From NCBI GenBank assembly GCA_036658435.1, contig JAVXEO010000006.1:1-52837 (forward strand): a stretch of DNA of 52,837 nucleotides. Direction: 5' to 3'. The notes under the pieces were generated by a model. The model worked only from the letters and a program-made list of their open reading frames with translations. It was not told the origin of the DNA and did no database searches. This stretch comes from DIGJ01 sp036658435 (GTDB taxonomy: Bacteria; Bacillota; Clostridia; Lachnospirales; Lachnospiraceae). The position numbers were made by a program, and so were the translations under genes. This document shows positions 34,696 to 44,825 of the stretch, in pieces (the first letter of the stretch is position 1; the number at the start of each line of letters is the position of its first letter).

Positions 34696-37600
34696 CTTAG
34701 TTTTTAAAACTGTCTTCACACCATCTATTTTAATATGTGCATAGATTGTGACTTTTCCTGGTTTCACGGCTCTAACATTTCCTTTTGAGGATACAACCGC
34801 TATTTTTTTATTGCTACTGGTATAGGTAATTTTTTCTTTGGATAAAAGTTCATTACTAATTGCTTCTCTCACTACCCTTGGTAATGTCACCTTAATTCTC
34901 TTGGTATTTCCTTTATCCTTTTGGGTATATAATGTTTTTTTGCTTACATTGTTTTTGCTTTTTTCCAGAATGTCTTCGGTAATTGCAACTTTGTCAGCCA
35001 ACATGATCACGTAATCGGAGGTGCGGGTAAAGGTAAGCTTTACTTTTCCGTTTTCATCTACCTTTCCGGTTGTCTGAAGGGTAAATTCTTTTGTCTTTTT
35101 ATTATAGGAATATACATTGGCGATTGCTTTTCCATTTTCTTTGTCCATACTAAGTTCCAGTGTTGCTTTAAATCCGAAGTTTTCTTTGTTTTCCATGGAT
35201 ATCTGGGTTCCCGAATTCTTTCCAAGAAGTTGTTCCATCTCTTCTTTTGGAATATTTCCGGAATCTTCCTTTACAGAAAGATCAATTGTTTTGAGATCTT
35301 TGCCTATCATATCTTTTCCATTTAAAATCCACTTCATGCCTTCCCCTAGCTGGATGGAAATTACAATATCTTTTCCTTTTATTTCTTCTAGTACGCTCTT
35401 TGGAAGTTCTGTTTTTCCCTTTAAGTCAATTTTTATTTCGCTTCGCTTACCTTCTTCTTTTTTGAGTTCTTCTGCCACTTTATCCTTTAGGTCTTCTAAG
35501 ACAGTTTCCTCTTTCATGGTATTTCCACCATTATTAGGATAATCTGGTGTTGGAATAACTACTTCTTCCCATTTTGCTGTTAACGTAAGCGCTTCTTTTA
35601 CCGGTGCATCAAAGTCATATTTTGTATTTCCCTGATACCAGCCAATAAACTCATATCCATTCTTTGTAGGATCGCTAGGTTTTTGCACTTTCTCACCTGC
35701 AGCTACCATTTGTTCCGGAACGCTGCTGCCACCCTTTGTATCAAAACTTACTGTATATTTTTTAGGAGCTTCTTTTAAGGTAACCGTTACTTTTTTAGTT
35801 CCGGCCGGAATGTTTACGCTACCCTTGGCATTATCAAAAGATAGGCCTTCTGCGGATGCTATATTATTAACAAAGGACATTAATTCAAAGCTGATTGCTT
35901 TTGTTGGTGCATCTCCTGAAAGTTCCAATACAACATTCTTTCCTTTTGTTGTTAACTGATATCCCATTCGTTTTTTATTTTCAATGGGATAATTAGAAAA
36001 TTCAACTTTCTCACCTTCAGTAATCCAGGATTTTGGAATTCCTCTTCCAACGATAATATTTCCATCTGCTTTTTCTGTAATCAGTGCGTCAATTAAAACT
36101 TTTGTAGCTGTGGATTGTCCCCACATATGCTGACAGGAGCCACCACCGCCTTTTGCATGAGTTCTATCCCAAGGAGAATTGGCATCCTGATAATCAACGC
36201 CTTCCCACCATCCAAACGGTCCACTCATTGCATTTTCAATCATAAACTTATAAGCTTCAATACCCATATCACGGTATTGTTCTCCTTTAAGTCCGGCACT
36301 TCCGTATCCTGCATTGTAAGCACTGCAATAGTATCCATGAGGATATCCACCGAAATTATACATAGAATCGCTTACGCCTTCCTTCTTTCTGCGTTCAATT
36401 CCATAGGTATAGGTTTGATCTATCATATCCAGCATAAAACTATTTTGGTCTGCGCCAAAGAGATAACCATCCCATGACCAGCGGCCAAAGAGGAAGTGTG
36501 CTGCCCAGTTTGCATCTCGGGGATCTTTTCTTACACTGAGCTCATTGGGTACATCCATTGCCATTGGAAGATAATCAAAGCTATACTCTTTCATCGTACT
36601 TTTTAATACCGCTTCTGTAGATTTTAATAAACTATCATATTCCGATAACGCCCACTGTGATTCTGTTTTGTAGCTTTCTGTTTTTGTCTTTTCATAAAGG
36701 GTATCACAGATATAGCGGTAGGTTGTCAAACCGGTTAATCCGGACCAGTTGTCAATCAGCCAATATCCCAGACTGTCAACTGCTTTGGTTTGCTTCATAA
36801 TACGCGCATCGTTTCCATCTACATCTTTCACCGTTCCAAATTTTACTCTCTCGGTTTCAATGCGGTGGGTTGCATCTTTTATTTTGTCAAATTTTCCTGC
36901 AATGTAATCCGTTTCTCCTGTTTTTACTAAATAAACTGCATAAGGCCAGCTGTATTTCCAGAAAGCATCCGGATACTGAATGTTATCCATAGCATGGTTG
37001 GCATAGGCATCAAAATTTCTAAAATCACCCATGGTTACCAGGGTAGCAATAATACCCATGGCATCATGATCGAATACTCTGTCGTAGCCATTTTCTCCAA
37101 CATGCAGTTTATAATCATCGGCTATAAGCAGAGTGTAAATATAACCTGCCTTATAGGCATTGATTAATTCTTCATATCCGGTTGGAAGTGCTTTAATGTC
37201 AATGACCCCGTTGAGTCTTGTATTCCAGTACTGTTTCATGTGCTCATAGTGCGTATCCCAAGAACCCAGTGCTTTAATTTTTTCGTCTGTGGGATAGGCA
37301 TAGGTACCGCCAAAACGATCGGCACCAATTGCATACTCTCTAATTACGGTTTCACCCGGAGCAACTTCCTTTTGAACGGCCGCCGCTTCATTTAAAGGAA
37401 TTAGCCCTGCTGACACCTTTGGAAGGTTCATAACCGTTTTTGAGGTATTGGTTGTGGTCATACGAGAATAAGCAATTTCAAATTTTTTGCCCTCTACCTC
37501 TACCATATCAGCAAAGTTTTCTATGGAGTGCTTCAATTGATTTTTTTCAAATTCACTTACAAAGCAAGGAAGATATCCTTCTTTGTTATACCAGGCGATC

Positions 37601-39258
37601 TTTCCCGGAATTTCCCATACGCCGAAATTAATCATTCTTCCTTCTCGGTCACGAAGATGATAGCTGCCATCAATATAGGATATTGGAGCATCCTTATCCC
37701 CTTCCCATCCAAAGGAAGAGACAAGCTCCGGATTGGTAACATAAGAATAGTTTCTATCCTGTGCATTGGATAAAACAGCATCATACGCTGCTTTAAGATA
37801 CTGGTATGCTTCAAAATAAACTTCATTTCCCTGGGTTGGCAATGCCAGAACCTTTTGTGCATTTTCCATTTCTGCTTTTAACTGGTTGGAAAAATAAGGT
37901 AGAATTCCTTCCAGGTCATAAATCTGGGCTTCTTTTAACAATTGTTCCAGCTTAATTTTGAAATTAAATCCTTCACTGTCCGTTCCCAACGTAATTGCAC
38001 CAATACAAATGTTTCCATGTTTATGTGATTTGCTCTTTAGGTCAAATTCTACGACTGCACTGTCACCGGCGCTTAGGCTGATTGTATAAATATTGGCAAC
38101 CGCATCTTTACCCGCTTCTAAGGGTACGGAATAAACCGCTTTTTTATCCCCGTTTAAATAAATGGAGATGTCGCCCTTTGCCTGCCACACACCGGAAACA
38201 AAGGTCAGCTTTCTGGCACTGTTATGGGCATCCACGGAGATTTTGTATCCAGCTCTGTCACTTTCCGGAATTGCACCCTGGAAGCTTCCTGCTTTGTAGT
38301 TCATAACACCACCAAGTCTTATGGCTTCGCCACTTGCTGTAGGAACTCCATCACTCCAGTTAAAGGATACTTTGGAGTCTGTTTGTCTTGAAATTTTATC
38401 ATTGTCTTTGAACATTTCAAATTGAATCTGAGAGGATATAATATCTTTCCTTGTAAATACCGAATCGTTATTTTTCGTAGCTGTAATATGCAGCCAGTCA
38501 ATATTGCCCATCTGGGTCAAATCCATACTGCCGTTTGCCGTCTTCACATCTACTTTGACTGCTTCCGGTATTCCCATACGTCCCAAAGTGATTCCGGTAA
38601 TGTTTACATTTCCAGATTTATGTCGTTTCAGTTTTAGTCTGCATTTCACTTCCACCGCATTTCCACTGCGAATATTAATGGTATATTTCTTGTTAACGAC
38701 AGAACCTCCGGCTGTTAATTCCTTGTTGGAATATACACTTTCCGGTTTTCCATTTACATAAACAGCAATTTCTGCATCGGCATTCCATACACCGGACGCA
38801 AAGGTAAGGGTCTGTGGATAGCTTTCTGCCGGTATCTGAATACGGTAACCCACCTCTTCTTTAATTACTCCTGCTTCCGTCGCTCCTTTATACACAACAA
38901 CGCCGCCTGTTTTTATTGCAGTACCACTTGCTGTAGGAGTTCCATCGCTCCATTCATAGGTAATGGGACTGTCTTTTAACGTACTCATGGGTTCGTCTTT
39001 TTTTAAGAGTTCAAATCCAATTTTATGAACTGCAACTCCGGCTGTTGCTTTTCGGTTTATTTTTTCCGATGTAATATGCATCCAGTCCAGATCTCCCACT
39101 TGGGTTAAATTGAGATTTCCTCCTGCATTTTCAACGGTAACCGCAATGGGGTTCACCGTGGAGGCTTCCGCTGTTTTTCCGGTAAAGCCGGATGGCACTG
39201 CCGGTATTGCCAAAGCCAGACTAAGTATAACACTTAAAATTCTATTTTTTGTCTTCAT
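34696..39258 (-). CDS. very large secreted multidomain carbohydrate-active protein, C-terminus lost in gap
   Basis: 1521 residues are visible. A signal peptide (1-33, MKTKNRILSVILSLALAIPA) precedes two homologous ~195-residue beta modules (~35-228 and ~235-425; each has NL/MDLTQ.G..DW.HIT and LTF.SGVW.A). A large region (~510-1080) follows, with (alpha/alpha)-type Trp/Asp/Gly-rich blocks such as FGRWSWDGYLFGAD and SGPFGWWEGVDY. A Flg_new/InlB-type repeat (~1168-1230, ending LTAKWEE), a Lys/Glu-rich section and the start of an Ig-like Big_2 domain (~1440 on) complete it. ATG 39258 has AAAGGAAC upstream and overlaps the GH65 gene by 17 bp. The catalytic family is not one I can name; a glycoside hydrolase acting outside the cell is inferred from context. 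Confidence 0.8.
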
Positions 39259-41491
39259 ATGTTGTTCCTTTCGTAATCTCTGTAGTAGTAATTCCATCTT
39301 TTTGTCTGATTGTAATTTTCTTTTTTTCACCTTTCCAAAAAATAGAAAACTGCAATTTGGAAATATTTAGAGGAAGCATCGGGTTTAATTTCAGCTCCTC
39401 TTGATTTACTCCGGAAGAAAGTCCTGCAAATCCATAGATTACTGCCTGCCATAAACATCCACAGTTTGCAATATGAATCCCATCTTCACAACCTTTTTTT
39501 TCAACACATAAGTCCACCTCAAGCACCTGGTTTAAGAACTTTTCCTCATCCTGCTCCTTACCCAGACGGTGGGCCGTCAGAAGATGCAGTGCCGGAGAAA
39601 GGGAAGAGTCATGGGTTGTATAAGGAAGATAATAATTATAAGCATTTTCTACTTCTTCCCTTGTAAACTTGTTGGGGAATAATGCCATCATTTCCAATAC
39701 ATCCGCTTGCTTTATGCAGCGGGAACGGTAAATTTTTTCCTGTGTTACAAAATGTCCAAAGGCTTTTGTCTTGTCCTTCCACAAAGAATCCAGATCTATT
39801 TTTGCATATTCTTCAAAATCTTCACTTTGAAGGAACAGCCGTCTTTTTTCATCATAGGGAAGGGGGAGCTTATTGGCAGTCTCCAACATTTCTTCTCTTT
39901 CTTTTTCCGTAAAAGAAAGTCGTTCCACTATTTGGTTGACCGCTTCTCCTTCTGTTTTCCACAATGCCGCCAACATCTGAACCGCAAAGAATAAATTTTC
40001 TTTTACCAGACAATTGGTGTATGCATTGTCCTTTGTCATAGGAGAATATTCATCGGGTCCCATTACATTAAGAAGATGGGGAATTCCCTGGGTGTCCCAA
40101 TCTACACGGCAAAGCCAGAATCTCGCCGTTTCAATTAAGATCTCCAATCCGGCCTCCAGCATAAACTCCTTATCTTCCGTTGCCTTATAGTAATGCATAA
40201 CCCCATAGGCAACATCTGCTGTAATATGAACCTCATTATCTGCATATTCCCACAGAGAACATTGTTCCGTTCCGTCTATTCCGGACTGCCACGGATATCT
40301 GGCTCCCTTGCAGTGATAAGCGGCTGCATTTTTTCTTGCACCGTCCAGGGTATGGTAACGGTACATTATCATGTTTTTTGCTGCTTTTGGATTTGTATAA
40401 ATAAAAAATGGGAGCAAGAAGATTTCGCTGTCCCAGAAAAACCTTCCATAGTAGGCTTCTCCGGCAAATCCTTTTGCACAAATCTGTACACGGCAGTCCT
40501 CTTCCATATTGCTTCTTAGCAGATGATAGATGGAAAAGTGCAGTCCTTTTTCCAGGGCTTCATTTCCTTGAATGAAAACATCACTTTCCTCCCATTTTTT
40601 CTGCCATTCTATTTCCTGTTCTGTACGCAAACTGTCATAGTCCATTGAAATAGCAGCATCCAACAGATTCCGGCATCTTTTTTTGGCATCCTCTTTTTCT
40701 AAGTCTCGGCTTGTAGTGATTACCGTCTTTTTTACAATTTCCAGCGTTTCTCCTTCTTTTAAAGAACAATTTCCACAAAGGTAAACCGATCTTTCTTTTT
40801 CTTCCTTTTCCCAGGACATAAGGTGACTGCTTTCCACTGCCATATGGGCACATACTTCATACCCCAAATCCGTCCAAAGGCTTAAACCAGCTTGTGCCTC
40901 TTCTTTCTTAGCATTTGTCCTTATCTCTTTAAAATGGCGGTAACCATTGGTTGTTACGTCTCCATCCATTCCTACTCTGACTTCTATGCAGCCTCTTCCT
41001 TTTTCTACTGAAGCTTCTACCTTTTGTACGAGCAGATGCTTTTGTTTCTGGCTGATAAAACGTTCAAATTGGAACCCTATTTGTGTTTCTTTACAGGAAA
41101 ATACAAAGCTTCTTCTCAAAATACCTGTTTTCATATCCAATGTCCGCTTGTAATTTTGAATTTCTGCTTTTTCCATATCCACCGGCGTTCCATTTACTGT
41201 AATCTGAATGGCAGGAAGATAGGGCAGATTGATTATAACTTCATTCAAATAAGGATTTTTTCCCATAATCAGTGGAATAAATACTCCCTGCTTGGAAATC
41301 GGGTGTCTCTGCTGCTCCGTGGTGACGCTGCTCATATTCCGAATATATTCTTCATTTTGAGGTGCCGATAAAAGCCCTTCTTCAAATGAAGCCCGTATGG
41401 ATAAATAGCCATTTCCCTGTGTAAACATGCCTTCATAGGTTTTATTGTTTTCCATAGAAAATTCGTTTTCTTCCAATAAATAAGAGTCCAT
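39242..41491 (-). CDS. GH65 family glycoside phosphorylase/hydrolase
   Basis: A 749-residue cytoplasmic enzyme with the GH65 layout: N-terminal beta-sandwich (NKTYEGMFTQGNGYLSIRASFE in part), a linker, an (alpha/alpha)6 barrel and a small C-terminal sheet. Barrel blocks are RFFWDSEIFLLPFF, MYRYHTLDGARKNAA, YPWQSGIDG, the general-acid Glu near residue 481 in NVMGPDEYSP, RCIKQADVLEMM and the phosphate-site-like TTHDSSLSPALH. HDSSLSP is typical of the phosphorylases of this family, such as maltose, kojibiose, nigerose or trehalose phosphorylase; which disaccharide cannot be read. It has no signal peptide, so it acts on sugars imported by the adjacent ABC system. Confidence 0.88.
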   Translation of the reverse strand: MDSYLLEENEFSMENNKTYEGMFTQGNGYLSIRASFEEGLLSAPQNEEYIRNMSSVTTEQQRHPISKQGVFIPLIMGKNPYLNEVIINLPYLPAIQITVNGTPVDMEKAEIQNYKRTLDMKTGILRRSFVFSCKETQIGFQFERFISQKQKHLLVQKVEASVEKGRGCIEVRVGMDGDVTTNGYRHFKEIRTNAKKEEAQAGLSLWTDLGYEVCAHMAVESSHLMSWEKEEKERSVYLCGNCSLKEGETLEIVKKTVITTSRDLEKEDAKKRCRNLLDAAISMDYDSLRTEQEIEWQKKWEESDVFIQGNEALEKGLHFSIYHLLRSNMEEDCRVQICAKGFAGEAYYGRFFWDSEIFLLPFFIYTNPKAAKNMIMYRYHTLDGARKNAAAYHCKGARYPWQSGIDGTEQCSLWEYADNEVHITADVAYGVMHYYKATEDKEFMLEAGLEILIETARFWLCRVDWDTQGIPHLLNVMGPDEYSPMTKDNAYTNCLVKENLFFAVQMLAALWKTEGEAVNQIVERLSFTEKEREEMLETANKLPLPYDEKRRLFLQSEDFEEYAKIDLDSLWKDKTKAFGHFVTQEKIYRSRCIKQADVLEMMALFPNKFTREEVENAYNYYLPYTTHDSSLSPALHLLTAHRLGKEQDEEKFLNQVLEVDLCVEKKGCEDGIHIANCGCLWQAVIYGFAGLSSGVNQEELKLNPMLPLNISKLQFSIFWKGEKKKITIRQKDGITTTEITKGTTYEDKK

Positions 41492-41504
41492 GTTTTCTCC
41501 TTTT

Positions 41505-42350
41505 CTATCCCTTTACCGACCCACTCACCAAACCGGATACCACTTGCTTTTGCAACAGTATATAGAAGATAATACTTGGCAGTGCAACCAGTACTGTGGC
41601 TGCCATCATGGCTCCATAGTCACTGGAAAACTGGCTGGTAAAGTAATACAGTGCAATAGGCAGTGTCCTTACTTTGTTTCCTGTAGTGAGGGTTAATGCG
41701 AACTGGAATTCATTCCAACAAAGTAAAAATTCCAGAACCGCTGCGGAAGCAAAGCAGGGTTTCGTAACCGGAAAAATAATTTTAAAATAGGTTTTCAATA
41801 CACCGGCTCCGTCAATATAGGCGGCTTCTTCTAATTCCTTTGGAATCGTCAGCGTGTAACTCATTATAATGTAGAAGGTAGTTGCCATCCCCAGTCCCGA
41901 ATATACCAGAAATAATCCTGCGTAAGTATCCTTAAGTCCCAACCGGCTAAGTGTTACATATAGCGGATATAAAAGAGCCGCACAGGGAATAAACAAAACC
42001 GACGATAATAAAAGTTTGAAAAAGTTTTTTCCACGAAACTCAAATCGTGCTACGGCGTAGGCTGCCAACCCCATAACAAACAGGTTAAGCAGCGTTCCTC
42101 CGATTGCTGTAATCAAACTATTTACATAAAACTGCCCGATTGGTGCAATTTCAAATGCTTTTGCATAATTGGAGAATTTAAAACCACTTGGAAAACCAAT
42201 CGTCCCGGATATAATGTCCGTGTTTGTTTTGAGGGAGGACATTAGTACCCACAAAATAGGAAATAGGCATAATATTAAAATGATAATGATAAAAGCACCT
42301 CTTAAAAGTGCCAATAACATATGAATAAATCTATGTTCTTTTCTTGCCAT
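41505..42350 (-). CDS. sugar ABC transporter permease (MalG/AraQ type)
   Basis: A 281-residue inner-membrane permease with six membrane segments. The coupling-loop motif is EAAYIDGAGVLKTYFKIIFPVTKP (given in part), typical of family MalG, and the C-terminal end LQKQVVSGLVSGSVKG is conserved in this family. It pairs with the permease at 42362 to form the channel. AAGGAGG precedes the ATG. No ATPase gene is in this operon; a shared MsmX-type ATPase encoded elsewhere is the usual arrangement in Firmicutes. Confidence 0.92.
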   Translation of the reverse strand: MARKEHRFIHMLLALLRGAFIIIILILCLFPILWVLMSSLKTNTDIISGTIGFPSGFKFSNYAKAFEIAPIGQFYVNSLITAIGGTLLNLFVMGLAAYAVARFEFRGKNFFKLLLSSVLFIPCAALLYPLYVTLSRLGLKDTYAGLFLVYSGLGMATTFYIIMSYTLTIPKELEEAAYIDGAGVLKTYFKIIFPVTKPCFASAAVLEFLLCWNEFQFALTLTTGNKVRTLPIALYYFTSQFSSDYGAMMAATVLVALPSIIFYILLQKQVVSGLVSGSVKG

Positions 42351-42361
42351 GATAAGCCTCC

Positions 42362-43237
42362 TTAAACATCTGAACGTCCCAGCTTAAAGAGTTTATTCAC
42401 TCCTAAAACTAAAATCAGACCAATTCCTATTAAAAAAACACCTGCCGTATTCGCTAACCCAAAATTGTTTTCTGTTAACGCTGTTTTGTAAATAAACATA
42501 GGAAGATTCAGGGTTGCATTTAATGGCCCTCCTCCAGTGGTTATCATCAGTACATCCAGTTTCTGCAACATACTGGTTCCTCCTAAGATAACGCAGGTTC
42601 CAATAATATTTCTAAGAAGAGGCAGAATAATTCTTAGATTAATCTGAAGTTCCGTTGCACCATCGACTCTGGCCGCTTCCAGCAGCCCTTCATCGATTGC
42701 TGCAATTTCTGCCATGATCAAAATGGTAATGGTAGCTGCATAAGGGATCCAGATTAAGGAAACTACAAAGAATGCCGTGTTTTTTTCAAAAAACCAGTTT
42801 TTCACAAAATCCGGATTGTTGGTGATCCATTGAATCGCTTTGTTTACAAAGCCAAATTGTGCATTAAATAAAATCAAAAACATCATACCCAATGCTGCAG
42901 AAGAAATAATATTGGGAATCATATACACCGTTCGTACAAATTTCCAGTAGAATTTTTTTCTGGACAAAATTAGTGCGACTGTGGTACCAATTGCAACATG
43001 CACCGTGGATTGAAGTAATATCCATATCACGGTATTCATCAGGGCTTTTCTAAAGGCTCGGTCTCCGGTCAGGAGATACCAATAGTTTTTTAACCCCACA
43101 AAGCTAATTGGCTTTCCTATGGTCCATTCTGTAACGGAAGATCCAAACAGAATCACTAAGGATGCACCAAATACCACGACAAACAATAACGTCGCCGGCA
43201 GTAGAAAGAAAACAAGCCATCTTTTTTTTACCTTCAT
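42362..43237 (-). CDS. sugar ABC transporter permease (MalF/UgpA type)
   Basis: A 291-residue permease with six membrane segments; coupling loop LLEAARVDGATELQINLRIILPLL in part (EAA...G motif). The MalF-type start FFLLPATLLFVVVFGASLVI and the end TAGVFLIGIGLILVLGVNKLF are visible. AAGGAG is 8 nt before the ATG; the gene lies 39 bp after the binding protein. Confidence 0.92.
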   Translation of the reverse strand: MKVKKRWLVFFLLPATLLFVVVFGASLVILFGSSVTEWTIGKPISFVGLKNYWYLLTGDRAFRKALMNTVIWILLQSTVHVAIGTTVALILSRKKFYWKFVRTVYMIPNIISSAALGMMFLILFNAQFGFVNKAIQWITNNPDFVKNWFFEKNTAFFVVSLIWIPYAATITILIMAEIAAIDEGLLEAARVDGATELQINLRIILPLLRNIIGTCVILGGTSMLQKLDVLMITTGGGPLNATLNLPMFIYKTALTENNFGLANTAGVFLIGIGLILVLGVNKLFKLGRSDV

Positions 43238-43276
43238 TTTTTTTACTCCTTATATGCAACTGTTCCTTGTTTTCTG

Positions 43277-44623
43277 TTACTTATTTTTGGCAGCTGCCTC
43301 ATCCATTAAAACTACCATCTCTTCCGGTGTAATATCGCCGGCAGCTAAACTAGGATATGCATTTCCCATTTCTTCAATTACACTTGGATAGGACATATTG
43401 TCTAGTGTACAGAACTTAAAGTCTGCTGCATTTCCGGTTTCGATAATTGTAGAAACCAATGGATTTGCTGCTTTATATTCTTCGGAGATAACAACTTTTG
43501 AAGTAAGTGGAACCGTATCTGTCATTTCAAGCATAATGGTCTGTCCTTCAACATCCGTTTTAAATTTAATAAATTCCCAAGCTGCTTTCTGATGTGCTTC
43601 ATCTTTAGCACAGTTTAAGTATCCAACTTCAAAGTTTGCATAAGCTCCATTGTTTGGATACATAGCGGATTTAATTTCAGTACCTAAACCTTCAATTGCT
43701 TTTTCTGTATCTGAAAAATCTCCTGCCATCCATGGTCCATTACAAATCATAGCCGTTTCTCCACTCAGAAAATGGTTAGCTGCCACATTGTAGTCTGCTC
43801 CTACTGCATCCTTTGTTGTGTATTTCTGTAAAATAGTCTGTATATTCGTTAAAGCAGAAATCACTTCCGGTGTTTGGTAAGTGGTTGGATATTTTGTAGT
43901 CATAAATGTGTTTCCGGCTTCATTAGAAGATCCGATCATAGCTCCTAATAACAGATTGGTTGTCCAGCAATTTTCACCGGTCATCATGGAAATCGGAGTG
44001 TATCCGGCTGCTAATAATTTGTCGCAGTTGCTGTTAAATTCTTCCCAGGTTTTAGCCGGTGTAATGCCTGCTTCATTAAACATTCTTTCATTATAGAAGT
44101 ATCCAATAATCTGGTTTCCGTTAGCAATGGAGTAGAGTTTTCCATCCACTGTATTTGCTGCGATGGCGTCTTCCCCAATTGCTTCTTTATAAGCAGCATC
44201 TTCGTTTACAAAGGCTGCAAGGTCAACGGCTTGTCCGTTTGCAATAGCCAGTTCTCTTACTCCTTGTTTTCCTTCCACTACGTCAGGAAGTTCATTGCTG
44301 GCTGCCAGTACTTTCATCTTATCAATATATGCTTCATCACTAGGAAGCTCTTCGATTACTACCTCATATACGCCTTCGAATTTCTTATTAAAATCTTCGA
44401 CTAATTTTTTTTCTGATTCTGCGGAAAGATGGGTTCCTACACGGTAGGTAGGATATGTAATCTGAATAACCTCCGCCGGTTTATCTTCTCCTTCTGCACT
44501 GGATGTTCCTTCTGTTTTTGTTTCTGTGTTCCCGGTTTCTTTCTTTTCTCCACAACCTGTCATTGAAAACATAAGGGCTGCCGATAATAATGCAATCATA
44601 CCTACTCTTGTTCTTTTTTTCAT
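43277..44623 (-). CDS. sugar ABC transporter extracellular solute-binding lipoprotein (family 1)
   Basis: About 448 residues. A signal peptide with a lipobox (ALMFSMTGCGEKK) is followed by a Glu/Thr-rich spacer (ETGNTETKTEGTSSAEG). The family 1 binding fold follows: LAASNELPDVVEGKQG, IIGYFYNERMFNEAGITPAKTWEEF and AMICNGPWMAGDFSD. It captures an oligosaccharide outside the cell for the two permeases. The frame opens upstream to 44809, but ATG 44623 has AAGGAGG 8 nt before it. Promoter and upstream terminator mark this as the first gene of the transport-GH65-secreted-enzyme operon. Confidence 0.93.
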   Translation of the reverse strand: MKKRTRVGMIALLSAALMFSMTGCGEKKETGNTETKTEGTSSAEGEDKPAEVIQITYPTYRVGTHLSAESEKKLVEDFNKKFEGVYEVVIEELPSDEAYIDKMKVLAASNELPDVVEGKQGVRELAIANGQAVDLAAFVNEDAAYKEAIGEDAIAANTVDGKLYSIANGNQIIGYFYNERMFNEAGITPAKTWEEFNSNCDKLLAAGYTPISMMTGENCWTTNLLLGAMIGSSNEAGNTFMTTKYPTTYQTPEVISALTNIQTILQKYTTKDAVGADYNVAANHFLSGETAMICNGPWMAGDFSDTEKAIEGLGTEIKSAMYPNNGAYANFEVGYLNCAKDEAHQKAAWEFIKFKTDVEGQTIMLEMTDTVPLTSKVVISEEYKAANPLVSTIIETGNAADFKFCTLDNMSYPSVIEEMGNAYPSLAAGDITPEEMVVLMDEAAAKNK

Positions 44624-44666
44624 TTTTATTTCCTCCTTAAAATTGTTAACTGTAGTAACTGTCCTA

Positions 44667-44695
44667 ACTATACAAGAAAAATGTTCTTTTGATAA
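44667..44695 (-). promoter_or_regulatory. promoter of the sugar ABC/GH65 operon
   Basis: Minus strand TTATCA (44690-44695), 17-nt spacer, TATAGT (44667-44672). The leader contains two CAGTTA repeats (near 44648-44662), a possible binding site for the adjacent AraC-type regulator. Confidence 0.6.
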
Positions 44696-44698
44696 TTC

Positions 44699-44749
44699 AA
44701 AAAAAAGACCTTTTCTCTTATTTTTTTGAGGAGAATGGGTCTTTTTTTG
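44699..44749 (-). terminator. terminator of the two-component system operon
   Basis: An 11-bp stem AAAAAAAGACC/GGTCTTTTTTT with an inner TTTTCTC/GAGGAGAA section; T-runs on both sides make it potentially bidirectional. It separates the YesN-type regulator gene from the ABC operon. Confidence 0.85.
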
Positions 44750-44825
44750 TCTTTTTTTGTTTTTTTTAAGCATTTTTATTATTATTTTTACTTTTCTATC
44801 AAATATCATACCCCTATTTACTTCT

